A stretch of DNA of 64,000 nt, from positions 62,001 to 126,000 of the forward strand of contig JAYXKI010000021.1 of the NCBI GenBank assembly GCA_037892935.1, given 5' to 3'. The notes beneath the pieces were generated by a model. The model saw nothing but the letters and a program-made list of their open reading frames with translations, did not search any database and was not told the DNA's origin. This document shows, one piece after another, positions 37,879-51,289 of this stretch. Position numbers and translations under genes: made by a program. The number at the start of each line of letters is the position of its first letter. Position 1 is the first letter of the stretch. Origin of the DNA: Phlebopus portentosus (Eukaryota > Basidiomycota > Agaricomycetes > Boletales > Boletinellaceae).

Positions 37879-40738
37879 CCTACCGCTTTATCCCTTTATC
37901 TCTATCGTGTCCTCATCAGCAATTACAATTATCATTGAATGGAAGAAAAGCGGCAGAACGGCCTAGAAAGGGAACGTCGTGAATAAGTCCTAAACAAAGC
38001 TAAATCCGAGATACTCACACCACCTCCGTGGAGAGCAGAGCAGTAATCCCATGAGACGCATGTGCGTTCCCAAAAAAAAAAAAACGCACTAGTACTAGTA
38101 CTCGCGCACGCGGCTCCCTCACATTCCTTCTTTTCTCTTCTCTTCTCTTCTCTTCTCCCGACGCTTAAGACATCATCAACGTTTATTGTCTCCGACGTCT
38201 CACTTCACTCGAAGAAAGAGAGACAGAGTCAACTCAACTACAGAATATACCGTGACGCCCTTATCGAGTATCCCACAACATTTGGCATACATACATGACT
38301 TCAAGTTCCCAGCTCAAGTTATGTTATGCAAGCTTCCCGCACGCACATTTGCATAAGAGACGTCGACGTTCCATATCACATTCCCAGATAGCTCCATTCC
38401 ATTCCGTTTCGTTTCACTCAGATATGTGCGATGTGATGTGACTAACGGAGGGAGAACCTTAATCTTGTCCACCATCCCATCTCGCCGTCACGAGCACGTT
38501 CGATATGTTTCGAAGACTACGTACGTACGTACATCCTCATATCGTACATGCATGCATCCTTGAAACCCGGAACCCAAGTCGAAGTCGCTCCTTGGACTTG
38601 GATCCGGCACCCATTTCGTTGGTATCGATATTGAAGTCCCGCTAATACTGTCCAGTATATTCGAATCTATCGCATTATTTTTTTTTTTTGCGTTATTATT
38701 ACATTTATACACTTCTTGCAAGTACAGTACATACATGACGGACGGATGATCCTGAAGGGAAAGAGGGCCAGAATAATAATAATAAATCGGCCTGCGTAGA
38801 AATACCCCGATGCAGTCAGTCCTCGATATAAACACAGATAACATCGTTTACAGAACGGATATAGCACACAAGATACAGATATAACAATCGGTGGGATCAG
38901 GCGGGCAAAAGAGGGACGACTTGGGGGTTCAAAAATAGAGAATCAATACATACTCCATACACACTAGACTCGGAGACGGAGGTCGAGCAAGGAGCCGGTT
39001 GCGAAACAGGGTACTATAGACAGAACGGTTCTCTGTAGCTGTTTGCACGCGCACGGCTCCAAGCGAATTGTTGGGGTGACTTCGGTAACAGGCGGCAACT
39101 TTGCTTGCTCAAGGCTCGCCCACTGGCTCGCCCGGAGGCGCGGAAATAACGGAGGGACAAACGAGACGGGATCATTGATCAAGTCGTCATAAGTACCATT
39201 ACATCTGCAATTGGCCTGATTGCAATTAACGTGCCAAGGCCTGGGCCGAGGGCCGACGGGTGGGTTGCCATGACCGAAGCGCGCATCGACGGCCGCGGCC
39301 GCTAAACGCCTGTTCAACTCAAGTGTTTGTTTGTTCGGAGATCCCAACAACATGTTATTGACACACGAGCCACAAGTAGCCGCTCCGACCGCGTAACCTT
39401 AGCGCCCTGACACTCCACTGGTCGGTAACCTCCGAACAACGGAACGAACGATAAGTAGCACCACATAGCACCAAGCAGTAGTAGCAGCAGCTGCATGGAC
39501 CAAACCCAAGAAGCTCTAGAATCCTCATCACGACCAAGCTCCGCTCCGTTAGATAACCAGTGAATAGCAGGGTAAAAGTTGAGATGCAACATTTATTTTT
39601 TGGGGGTTGATGGGCTTGATGATAACGACCGTCCAGTAGACTGACGGTAAACGATGGCGATGATAGTGAGCAATGCGATTCCTTGCGATCAATAATGACA
39701 CAGATGACGGGTGAGTATGATACTGACGATGGGTAAGAGGATGGGATGGGATGGGTGACAGAGATAATAGCAGAGGAATGGCTAAAAGTAAAAAAAAGAA
39801 AAAGAAAAAGCAAAGCACAATCGACAGCAACTTTAAAGGAGGACGTGAATAAGCGGAAGAATAAAACCAAAGAGGGAAAAAAAGCGGAACAGAGAGTCAG
39901 GATCAGGGAGAAGACTAAATAAATCGAGAAAGTGGGAGAGAGATAGATATGAACGAGATATGAAATCCAAAAATGCGGGTGAGTATTCCAAATGCGGCTT
40001 AGGATGGTAAGGTGAAGACGAGTAAGGCGAAAAAGAACCCAGAGAGGATGGTGCATCAAACGAGACACACAGGAGTTCCGTTCCAAGAAAAATAGCTGAG
40101 TGCGTGTGTGTACGCGCTATGTATATTAGCCCATGTCCGAATACAGGCCAACAACCAAATCTAGGCCACTCGTCCGTAGGAGGGGAGACTGCCGCTTTTT
40201 AACTGAGGTGTATGTGCTCTTCAAAAGGGTGTAATGGGTGGCGGGTGGAGATGACATGAGGGGGTCACTCCCAAGCCGATATGCAATGCGTGAGGAAGTC
40301 GGATAAAAGAGGCAGGTGAGGCGTGAGGTCATGATTCGGGAAGCGTGTGAGAGGGTAAGCATTGCGGACCGGCTGCGGAGTCTAAGCGGCGACAAACGGG
40401 TTTGAAACATCCCGCGGTCGTCCTCGCATGTGGTGACCATATTGTGCCATCGATCATAAGACTACAGTAAAACCCAATAGCTCCTTGTAATACGAGGACG
40501 AGAGCCAGACAAGAACCATGGGATGTGAGAGCCGTCGCGGAGCGCCAAAAGTCCTCACGCAAGATAGAAGCAAGCGCAAATACAGCCGCTTGCGTTGATC
40601 GCCGATCAAGACCGCTCTGTAAGCCACCTATTGAGGAAGTATCCGCGCGTCCGTGCGCTGCTCGCAGAGCACATACCAAATTCCAATAACTTAGTTCCTG
40701 AATTCCATGCCGAGACCAAAGCCGGCGTGTTCTAGCGT
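37879..40738. other. 2.9 kb without a supportable gene
   Basis: It contains an A12 run at 38072-38083, a (TTCTC)n tract at about 38130-38156, an ACGTACGTACGTAC stretch near 38520 and a T10 run near 38680. Long minus-strand frames at 39355-40086 and 38964-39353 have low-complexity or arginine/serine-rich composition and are probably non-coding. The end nearest 40739 is the 3' flank of the next gene. Confidence 0.5.
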
Positions 40739-42524
40739 CTAGCTGGAAGCAGTCCCGCCAGGCTTGGGTATGATTCCGGCGAAGCTGGTATAACCGATGT
40801 CCTTTCCAAATTCCCGAACCATGGCTCGTCCCATAAGGCAAACCCACGCGATGCCCTCGCCAGTTACACACTGACTGGGCCAGAACAATTCTCCCTCGCC
40901 GTCTTCCATGTCGGGCTCGAACTCTTCGTAAGCAGATAGGGTCGAGCAAACCATCCTCCCGAAGGTGTGAGGAAAATGCTCGCGCATGATCGCCAATGAG
41001 AGTGTCTTCTCCGAGTTCTTCATCTCTTGAGAAGCCGTTGTCTGGACACCAAGGAGCCTCGTAACAGACGTGATATAAGACTCTTTGACTGAAACCACAT
41101 CGTCTGAAGAGTTTCCCTCTGGTGATCGATTGGGCGGAAGCTTGTTACCGGCTCTCTTCGCCTCTTCGGCCCTAATATCGTTTAAATTTGAGGGCGTTCC
41201 ATTGCTGGGGTTTGCGGGTGTGGAGTTTGCACTCGCTGCGTCAGTGTCTGGTGATGGTAATGATTTCTCTGGCAGAGTGAGCCTGGCCTTCACTGCCGAT
41301 GCGTCCACAGCTGCCTGCTTCGCCTTCGCCGTAACTTCAATGTCGTGCTCGTACTGTCTCGTCTTAGCGTCCAAAACATTACTGAGCTTGAAGCGCACGA
41401 TGCGCTGATGTGTAAAGGCCTCGATCATGTGGCTGAAACACCGAAAGGTGGGTGAGGTCAGCAACGTGTTCAAGGGTAATCACCTGGACAAGAATCGGGA
41501 AATTACAGTAGAGTAACTCACATGAGACCGATAAATGACTTTTCCCGTACGTTATCCCGAGAGCCGACGTACTGATACCACTTCGACTTGCACCAGTTCA
41601 AGTATGAAGGGATCGTTTCCCAAGAGTCATTAAACCCTCCCGTTGAGATATGATCTTGACACCAGGCAGCATAAACGAAGCTAATCAGTGCTTCGAGAGA
41701 TTCCAGTAGTGCCATGAGTCCTCCATGGGTGTGATAAGGTGTGCCCTTTCCTGGTGGTTCCCGCAAGGGTCGGTACCCAGAGTGACTCTGCGGATAAGTG
41801 GACAAGTAGCGAGCTTCACCAGAATACTTGAATACACGGGCCTCAGCATAGTGTTTCTTGTGCATCTGACGGAAATCTAATGATTCGATGCCATGCCGTG
41901 GCCGTCGGAGTGGTTCGTAGACCGTGAGAGACCGCGAAGTCGCGTCCCCAACGGATGACACCGCCGTCGTGACCGACGTGACGCTGCTCGTCTTATCGGA
42001 TGGCCGACTGCTGGTGGATGAGGAAGACGAAGAGGCTGCGAGGGGAGGAGAAGCCGCGGAGGAGGAGGGAGTACCGGAAGGGAGCTCCGAGGGAGGGATA
42101 GGCGGCTTTGTGAGCCTAGCCCGCTTTGCGCTTTCCGGCTGGTCTGCGAGTGCATCGAGCTTGCGCTTTGACGAACTCGCAACGGGGATGTGCTGGGGTA
42201 CAGGCGAGGGGCTGCGCGAGGGCGGCGGGGACGGGGGCAGCTCGGGAGGGAGTGGTGCCGGGATGTATCCGATGATCTGAGTGGGGATGAGGAACGGCCG
42301 AATGGCCGCATGTTGGTTAGCGCAGCTGAGAGACGACATGGGAGAGAGAGAACAGACCTTTATGCATTTGCGGGCGTATTCGAGCTTTGCGAGGCTGTTG
42401 AAGATGGAGATATGAGTTGAACGGATGCGATTATAAAGTAGATGAGAAGGTATGATGCCACATACTGCTTCTTTGAGCGAGGCCTAGGAAGTGCAGAGAG
42501 CGCCATAGTGGCGTAGGCAGACAT
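40739..42524 (-). CDS. Fungal nuclear-type protein of unknown function, 541 aa
   Basis: Three exons on the minus strand: 42524-42466, 42394-41522, 41432-40739, with introns of 71 and 89 bp that start GTATGT and GTGAGT and end CAG. The total is 1626 bp, a whole number of codons. The start MSAYATMALSALPRPRSKK is chosen because the phases fit. A proline/serine-rich disordered part carries a probable nuclear-localisation signal (SSKRKLDALADQ ... AKRARLTK). Then comes a compact, aromatic-rich segment (KHYAEARVFKYSGEARYLS, LLESLEALISFVYAAWCQD, SWETIPSYLNWCKSKW) that continues over the intron (MIEAFTHQRIVRFKLSNVL). Further on are another acidic linker and a C-terminal helical domain (MREHFPHTFGRMVCSTL). 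I do not recognise the family. Confidence 0.75.
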
Positions 42525-44819
42525 TGCCGCTGGTAGGGAGGGCGAGGATGATGAGGATGAGAGGACGATGGGCGGGAGGGGAATGGAAGGATGAGAGAAG
42601 GGAGGAAAGAATGAGAGCGGTGACAAGAGCGAGCGAGGTGCACGGTAAGGTAAGGTAGCACTGGACTGGACTGGATGGATGGAACGACGGGTGGTGCGAG
42701 CATCCGTATTCTCGGGTACGTCACAGTCACATATACACAGTAAAATAATAAAATAATATCCATCTCACCTCACATGTACATGTCCCATGCCGTAACTTGC
42801 CTTATTCTTACTATGTATTTATTCCATTTATTTTGCTCCCTTCTTTGCTCACTCAACTGCTGACCATCTCAGTACGCTCGCTCAGTGACAGTGCCAGCTC
42901 ACCCCTCCGCCATCACTCTTCTCCCATCGCCCACTCCGCAATTTACTCGGCGTTACTAGTCCCTGCCGTCCTGTCCAGCAACTCGGCCTCTTCCTCTTCT
43001 TCTCTCTTCGTAATTACTCTCACTTTCCTCGTAAATTAAATCGATATGTATCCAGATTGCCTCCGACGCCACAATAATGATTAGCCTGATAAAATGCAAT
43101 CTATCCGCTGACTACGACGCTTAGGAATACGCATACGCTTACACATCGGTGAGCACGCCTTCTGTCTCTCCTTCACTGGTTTGCTTATTGTTGAAATAAG
43201 ATATTCTGAGAAATGTAGATGCAGAGCATGGAGTGGGCGGAAATGTCTCATTCGGCACGATTTGTCGATGAGCGAATAATTTCCTATCCTGAATTTGATC
43301 GAAACAAATACAAATACCAGTTCTTTCTAGCCTTCAGCCACGCAGGTAGGCGACTTCCTCATCCCGAGGTCTCAAGCGCTTAAAGCGTCACAGTACTCAA
43401 GTGCGTAAGTGCGTAAGTGCGCAAGAAGCGCTCACGCGTCATCCCGAGTCAACTTGAAACGTATCTCTTTCCTGTGTCAGCGTCTGACTCGGTTTCGCTC
43501 TTATTCCTTTCTTCCACATAAGCATGGATTTTTGTGTCGGTGTCTCAAGCACAGACGGCACAGCTTGGGATCGGGGCACAGCCAGCGCCATATACTAAAC
43601 TTAGCCCCGGGCCCACTATCCTTGGAACGAGGGCCATGCATATGCACTAAGGCCGTCGGGCAGGGCGCAGACAAATGGTGAGCTAACCATGCGTGCATAT
43701 GCGCGTGGGCCACTGCGTCACAGCCAGTGGCCACTGCAACACGCGTGCCGGCGCACCGCCGCCGCCTGCACCGTCATCGTCATCATAGTCACCGTCGCCA
43801 TGCAACACTACGCAACATTGCACGAGTCCAACGCCTACGCGTATACTACGCGCGTTGTTCCTACGGTAATCCGGCCTGTCCAGGGTCTCCCCATACCATG
43901 CATGAGTATTGTAGATATTTCTAATTACGACACACGGCCACGCGGCCATTAGTACAATGTACTTCAAGATGGACCTTGGACCCTTTGGACACAACCCGTC
44001 CGTCATTCCCGCATGTGCATGTCTCCGACATCACAGCTTTTGGCCCGGGATGAAATCCGTGATTACCGTATACCGTACATCCCGGATGTTCCGGTATTTG
44101 TTTACATATATCAATAGCAATATTAACCTCAATCTCGCGCAGGGATTAACGCTGATTAACACTCCTGATTGATGTTCAGGCCTGGATTGAATTTAAGCAT
44201 GTTCTTCTCTCTATCGCTCTCTCGATGCGACGCGACGCGGTCGTTGCAGAAGGTGGCTGCGGGGCACCGGCTGCGCGGAAATATGATCAATATTGCCTGC
44301 AACTGCGCAGTCCCCGCAGTTCGAACGGACTTCGTTATGGTTGTCCTTCCCTCTTCCTCCGAAGTCTTCTCTCATAAATATCCGCAGCTTTGCATTCCGT
44401 ATTCTGCGTTCTAGCAGGATTCGAATTCAGTAACTTACCTTGACTCCTTTTCGTGTGGAAACGCGCATTGTGCGACGGGTTGGGTATAGAATATTTGGTA
44501 TAACAGTGGTGCTTTTTGCGGAAATGTGGAACCGAGTTGATATCTTCTACTGCGTTCCCGATTTCCGATTTCCGTTAAGCACATAAATATATTCTCGCCC
44601 ATTTGGGTGGTGTGGGATAACGATGATGACGATGATACGCAGTCATGCCATTCTTGCTACATTCAGTACACAAAATTCGTCACAGATAAGTAAATAAATA
44701 AAGACGTTTGCATAGAGTTTCTCACAAAGCAGGATCGATCGCGCAAAGAAGAAAAGCATTTTCGAAATTCGCCAACCTTGCGTCAAAAGCTCGCAACGAT
44801 CTTACCCCCGTGCTTGAGA

Positions 44820-44830
44820 GGGGGGGGGGG
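44820..44830. repeat. G homopolymer, 11 bases
   Basis: A run of G from 44820 to 44830; a likely length-variable site. Confidence 0.9.
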
Positions 44831-45047
44831 AGATCGACGACTCAGAACTCGGCGATCCGAAAGTCTCGAACGAAGTTAGTGTGTGGTGGATGCCAATTCC
44901 GATTCTATCAGCGCATCAGTGCATTTATCATTCCCGCTTTTGGCTTTGGGCTGACACTCTTTTTCGCTAGTGTCTAGCCCTCTGCCGAAGAGAAGCTCGG
45001 GTGCTGTTAGTATGAAATAAGAGGACCACATCGACTTTGGGCACCTC

Positions 45048-45069
45048 AACGAACGAACGAACGAACGAG
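45048..45069. repeat. (CGAA)n microsatellite
   Basis: CGAACGAACGAACGAACGAG. An inverted counterpart (TTCG)n lies at 45478-45509, about 410 bp away. Confidence 0.9.
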
Positions 45070-45477
45070 CGGGACCTGCACAGTCTTACTCTACTCTACT
45101 CTAGTCGTTGCTCTTCCTCGCACCCGCCCGTACGCGTCTCTTTCGGAATCAAATTACCCCCAGGTCAGACAGATAGTCCAAACGACTCAGCGACGCGCTG
45201 GCCAGCTGACTTGATACAACAACAAGAAATGGAGCGCGCGCCGTTGACCCGACCCGACATGCATTACTACTTACAAGTACAACGCCTGCATTGCATTGCA
45301 TTGCGTTGCGTTGCATACTGTAAATCAAATCGAAATCAAATCAAATCAAACTCGATTTTTTCGTTTCACTCAGCCGCGCCACCGCTCAAAAATGAATGAT
45401 AAAACGGACGGAATTTCAAACTCGATGCATGCATATAATGATCCCGTTTTGGGATTCGGCGCGTCTGCGCTCCGAGA

Positions 45478-45509
45478 GCGTTCGTTCTTTCGTTCGTTCG
45501 TTCGTCCGT
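45478..45509. repeat. (TTCG)n microsatellite
   Basis: GTTCGTTCTTTCGTTCGTTC and following units, the complement of the tract at 45048-45069. Confidence 0.9.
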
Positions 45510-48500
45510 TTACATCGGTAAGAGTCGACGTGTGTTTGATCCGTGAAGGTGCAGTGAGGGATTTTCATGATAATGACGTTAATATTTTGGATTTTGGATT
45601 TTGGATTCCAAGCTTCGATAGACACTACGTGTATATGCGTATAAGATGGAGAGAATGCAGAGCTAGTAGGCTTTTTATCCCAGCGTGATGTCCACTCCGT
45701 GCGGACCGAGTTTCCATTCCGGATGGAACGGGAGCGAGCCACGGCCACCGAAAGCGGGAGCGCGACCCTTCTGCATCATACTAGCACTGTAACTTCTCCG
45801 TCCTGCACTGTTGATCCGTCTTCTTTTCGTCAAATGACCAGATATTTCGTAGGTATGCACGCATGCACCGCTGATATTATCATTCTAATTAGCCTGATTT
45901 ATGTGTGCGGATTCCTTCCGAAGACATTAAGATACCGAAGGACACATTTCAGAAATCACCGACCGACCGAAGACACCGCGTCTGCTCCCGGTCTCTTCGG
46001 GACATAAATCATTGACGAGCAACCTTCTGTTATTGCTCAAGGTCGTCACGTTCAGGGATTTATCCGGACGTTTAATCGCGAATATTACTGACCTTCTTCT
46101 GTCAAGTACTCCGCAAAGCAAGAATAACTTTTAACAGCCTCTTCTTTTGCAGAGCCACTGGGTTCTGGGCATATGACATGTCCGGTACTATGAATGCGTA
46201 TTTACGCTCAGGATCTCCGGATTCAAGTACTATTTACACAGTCCGACATTCGTACCCGTCACAAGCACGTCCTCGAGAGAAATCGTCAACAGGAGGAGTG
46301 GAGCAACTCTGCGTCCTTCTCGGAACCAGAGGTCCTCTTCTCAAGACACGAGACTCAGCCGATTCTGAGGACTGAACGTTTCTGGGAACGGTTCTCCCGA
46401 CGACAACAGACACGTTTCTTTCTTTCTTTTTTTCTTCGTAGGAAGCATTAGGAAGCATTTTACTGAGAACTTTCATCCCAACGACTTCTTTGTTCCTGGC
46501 CGCTTTTACTCCCGGATTGTTCTCTCTTTCTCTCAAGATCATTTCTTCCTCTTGCGCTCCCGCCCCCGTCAAACAAACGTGCACGCTCTTCTACATTTGC
46601 CCTCTTCCTTCCTTCCTTCAGTCGTATCCCTTCGCAGTTTGATGATCCCAACTGTCAACGCGTCCTACGTAGGAAAGCTTCTGCCGTTCTCGCGGATTCA
46701 TCCGCATCAGGTTATCTGAAAGAAAAAAAGAGACATCCCTGCACTCTTTTCTTTTCGCCTTGGACTCTCAGTCATCACTCTGTGTGACTTCTGATTCTCA
46801 GGATTTGTGAGTGATGTCCGTTTATTTCGCCTTCTAAGGAAGTTATTTGATCCACTCGTATTCTTCACCTGATGTGCGAGGTGGGGATCATTCGCCGGCC
46901 GACATGACCTGCTAGTGACTACTTAATCACACTTCGTCCGCTCACATGGACATGGACCCTGCACTTCTCGCATTTTTCTGCAGATTTCGACCGAGGGAGA
47001 GCCGAAGTAACATATACATACCCATATATTAAAGCTCGAAAAGTATTCCGTATTCATTCGTATGTATTTATATTTATTGTCGACGGTATTGGTGCCAGCA
47101 TTACATGCGATCTTTAGACTCGGTCCTTCTGTGCTCCACTCCTCCACTCAGCTCGAGACGAGAAAAGATGAAGTGAAGTGAATCTGATGTATTTGTTCCT
47201 GGATGGATGGAGCGGTTCCCACGCCCCACCGAGCCGAAGCCGAAGCCGGGGCCGGCGGCGTCGGGAAATACACCGGAGCGGAGATGAAGTTTGGACGCGA
47301 TCGATCGATCTTCTTGAGTCTTGAGTCTTGGCTGCGAGTGTGAGTCTGGGTTGGGATATCTTGGCTGGTCTTAGGGTTTCTTCTCTGATTTCTTAGGTCC
47401 GCAGTTCATTCTTGTCCCGTCTCGTGGATGGCTTGGGATTCATATTCTTCGATCTTCCTGCAGCACTTTGACTTTACTCTTTCCAAGTAAAAGTAATCGG
47501 TGAGTTCGCACTTTCTTTGTTGCGCATTTCATTGTACGTGTTTACTCTCCTCAAGTGTTCTCAAGTGCAAGTGGAGTGCCTAATAGGCACAATATTAATG
47601 CGATGTGAGCGGACGAAAGGAGGAGAACTGTGTATCAGTATCGTCCGCCCAGGTTCAGGCACTTTACGCCCTAGCTAAAGCGGAATCCGGAAGTAAGGCA
47701 TGATTGCTTATTACCTTTCATTTTTTTCGACGTGACCACTTAATGATTTACTGCAGTTCTCCCCTTTGTGTCTACTCGACGCACTTTCACTCATAGAAAG
47801 GCCATAGAAGTCATACTCCCGTAATCCGCGCTCTGGCATTCGCTACCCAAAGTCTACGATGAACACAAATGATCTTCACATCCATCGCCATCTTCCTGGG
47901 CTTCGTGAGAGCCTTCGTGAGAGAACGGGAACAGAAAACAGTCAAACTGAGTATCTTCCGCAATTTAGCTGCGCGTGCCGATGCGCATGCATCAGTATCC
48001 ATGTGTGAAAGACGTTCTCGATGCCGTTGGAACTACCTGGGGGATCCTCGTGCGTGCGTTTTGCGGAAGAGGTGCCGGAAAAAGAAAATGGTTTGCGGTG
48101 GTAAGTTCTGATGAACACTAGTACTGTTTCCGTTCTCTCATACCTTTGTTTGATTTAATTTTCCTGTTCTCTGATGGATCATAGCTCTGGCACTTGCCTT
48201 ATTAAAGGTCGGAGTAGATTCTCTCTGGCTTGATTCGGAAGCTCGATTCGCGAGGTCCAACGGACGGACGGCGATCTGGAATCGGACTGGACCCGGTCTA
48301 CATACACTTCAGAGCGTCGTCGTGACGTTGACGTTAGCAAGTGACGAGAATTACTTACTTAGCTTCACGCTCAATTTGACACGATCACGGTTTATCGCTG
48401 CGCCGCCATCTCAACTCACTTCATCGGCAGATTCAGCATGACATAGAGCGTGCCTAATTACTTTTTTGATTCCACATCGACGATTTTCTGAATTCATCAA

Positions 48501-48826
48501 GAATTTATGCGCATGCGAATAAAGCCTCGCATCACCCCAATCCCGCCCAATACTCCCCAGAAGAACTTCCACGGACAGATATCTCTCCCTCCGCGTCTAG
48601 ATGCACGTTTAAATTTGATGGTGATGTTGGGGACCAAGGCATGACGTACCATCTTATAATCCCGGTACTGTACTCGCGTGAAGCGAATGCTCGGATAGCG
48701 AGACGGTCGGCGTTGTTACCGGCGGATGCGCCACCGCTCCTGGGTCAGCGGCAGTTCTTTTCAGGCCCCATCGTGCAAGGCTCGAAATCCCGCATACTTG
48801 CGTGTGGATTGACGCTAGAAGTGGCG

Positions 48827-48839
48827 CCCCCCCCCCCCC
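48827..48839. repeat. C homopolymer, 13 bases
   Basis: A run of 13 C; a likely length-variable site. Confidence 0.9.
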
Positions 48840-51289
48840 GTGGGCTTCCACGCGCTCAATCGCCGATCATGAGCTCGCTACAAGTTGCATGTTGGATTTT
48901 CTTGACGTCATGCATACCGTCCAGACGCGCCCGGTTCGCTGAGGTTACGACTACTGGATCAGTCGCATTTGGGGCCGGGACTGGAGCCGTGGCGGGCTGG
49001 GCCTGTCTAGACCTGGACGCCCTTCAGGGCCGATGCGGAGCGGGTAAGGTAAGAGAAGGCTGCTGGTCGATTCAAGCCAACGCGGCGCATACTCGCTGGG
49101 TAAACATTATCAATGCTGCTTCGCGTGCGTCTCGATACATACTGAAGCCGCATGCCAATATTCGATACTCTACTCTCTAAACCTCCCCCAGCGTCAGCGA
49201 TTCAAGCAGATGTCAGACCTCCTAGTAGAACTTGCCGAGGTATATCTCGCTGAAATCTCGTCATCCTATCGCATATACTTTGATCTTGTCCGTTGGGGAG
49301 TATCATTAGTATTCACTGTCTCCCTTGCCATTTTCATTGCATTCGAGCGGAGAATAATGCTTATAGCGTCTGGAGTACGAACTCGATCTTTCGGAAACTA
49401 GTCTCATCTTGTATTCTCATCAACGTGTCTCCTTGTCAAGAAGATAGGAACACGTTTTCGCCTCTGACCGATACGGTCCTGTGGTAGATGTTTGTGGATC
49501 AAGTTATAAAGGCCACACTTTCTTCTTTTCGCATGTTAGTAGAGCTAGCTTGATGCGGTCTATCTGGCTGATTAGAAAAGAAACGTCGCCAAAGTCTTCT
49601 ATTTCAGTCCATCCGGCCCTTCCCTGTGTGTGTCTGACAGTGTTTTATGTTTCAAATTTCAGTGCGAAGCTGAGAGATGCTGCGTAGTCAAAGGAATGAA
49701 GTACATTCTTTTCTTTTCTTACGTGCTTGAATTTAAACAATAACATTCATGCATTCCCGATTGTATCACTTTTGCCTCCGAATTCAAGAGAATCGATGAA
49801 CGAATCACATAGTTTATATCAGGTTGTACGGAGGTTGTTTTACTGAAGCCTCGAATATAAACAGCGCCTGGATTCTCGGACATATGGCACAAACAGACTC
49901 CGAAAGTGACTAGGGCAGTATTGCATTTTGCCTGAGAATCGTAAGTATCGCACCTCCGTCGTCCTCAACGCGAGGCTCCTCCTTCTCAATAATTGCTCGT
50001 CGCGACACGATGGGAAAGAGTAGTGTTGTCGGTTTCCATTCTGCCAGCCCCTTAATATTAATATCAATAATGCCCCTCTCTGTGTCTCTACGAAGGCATC
50101 CCAATCTCAATCTCTAGTGTAGTTACCAGTACTATGTTTATGTACTTGTAGCAACCAATCAACGAATGGGAATTTCCGTCGTAAGTGGAAGTGGAGTGGG
50201 AAGGTTTCTTGTCTTCGAGAGAAGTCCATTCCAGGAGCGGGTTCTGTTGTACAGTACATATGCACGCCTGGATGGTAGGCATGAGCCCGGATGAGCTGGC
50301 GAGTGGGGTGGATTCGAAAGAAGTTATGGGCCTACTGACTGTTGCTCCTGGCTTTCCCGGAACTAGGCGTGCCGGGTCAATGTCAGTTGTTGCCTGTCCT
50401 AAAAGTAGACATGGCTGGGTAAAGGTATAGTTAACTATGACAGGTCCATCGGAGGATACGAGGTCGTTACCAGCGAGCTTACATGATATGTATTCGGTGA
50501 CGTTCATATCAGAATTAATTTTGTTGGCTGGAATCTGCTGCCTATGCCTACTTACTGATATCGAATAAAGCTGACGTTCTTACCGAGTTACGAACCAATG
50601 GAAAACGAGACCAGTTGTACTGTATAGCGGTAATAATATTCTAGACATGTTGTTTATGCAAGAGACAACGAGACTCGTGAGAGAAACATTCTTTAAGATG
50701 CTCCTCTTATGCTCTATTAGTATATCTTCACTCGGCTTCCAGTACTTGTGGCTCTTTGCACTGTACTCTTCTGGGGACACCGAGTTAGCCTGAGGACAAC
50801 ATGCTGCTCGGTCATGCGCTGGGCCCCTAACTCCATACAGTGGAATAATTATCTGGATAACGCAAGAAGGCATCCGCCGTCGGCGTGGGTCCATAGCATT
50901 GAGACGCAAAAACCACTCTCATAACAAATATCAGGGTCGCCTTACACTATTGGTTGGAGCACGAGATTCGGAACGATTTGTTCGAGTCCCAGGTACAAAA
51001 GCATATTCTTCTCCTTCGATTTCACGTATTTGGGAAAAGTGCCTGTACCGATGTAATAGACTTTCGGAAGGTCCATGTTAATGGGTTCGACAGGTTCCTC
51101 TGGGCCCATCACTACAGGCGGAGGAACGACGCTGATCGGCCGCTGCTGCTCGTAATTTGAAGACTTCCACTACGACCATTGGTGACTCAACCGAGCCGGG
51201 TAAGCTAGCTCGGCGAATATCAAGTGTGTGTAAATGCGGAAAATTCCAGAGTTTGCTGCCCCTGCCATTATAAGTGGGATCTTCTTTGA

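Larger units (their letters stand above)
42525..51289. other. 8.8 kb gene-poor stretch
   Basis: No frame here has convincing coding character, splice structure or a recognisable motif. The longest frames (48641-49180 plus, 50088-50507 minus, 50580-50909 minus) are not supported beyond being open. Visible features are microsatellites and homopolymers (listed separately). The left end is the promoter side of the gene at 40739-42524. Small or fast-evolving genes, secreted peptides or non-coding RNAs could be hidden here. Confidence 0.5.

Noticed and set aside
39355..40086. 243-codon minus-strand frame
   Set aside because: Low-complexity Ser/Phe/Leu-rich translation of purine/pyrimidine-biased DNA, no splice structure and no motif; more likely 3' flank of the 40739-42524 gene.
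43689..44006. Overlapping 87-107 codon frames on both strands near 43.7-44.0 kb
   Set aside because: Both strands open together in a GC-rich, CGTCATCGTC-repeat stretch, typical of chance frames.
48641..49180. 179-codon plus-strand frame
   Set aside because: Includes a C13 homopolymer read as prolines, no motif and no neighbouring exons; not supported.
50088..50507. 139-codon minus-strand frame
   Set aside because: Starts with ATG, but shows no recognisable domain, signal peptide or splice partner; left as part of the gene-poor region.
50930..51005. tRNA-like sequence (TTGGTTGGAGCACGAG with GTTCGAGTCCC)
   Set aside because: Spacing between A-box-like and B-box-like parts is too short and no cloverleaf can be formed; at most a degraded tRNA fragment.
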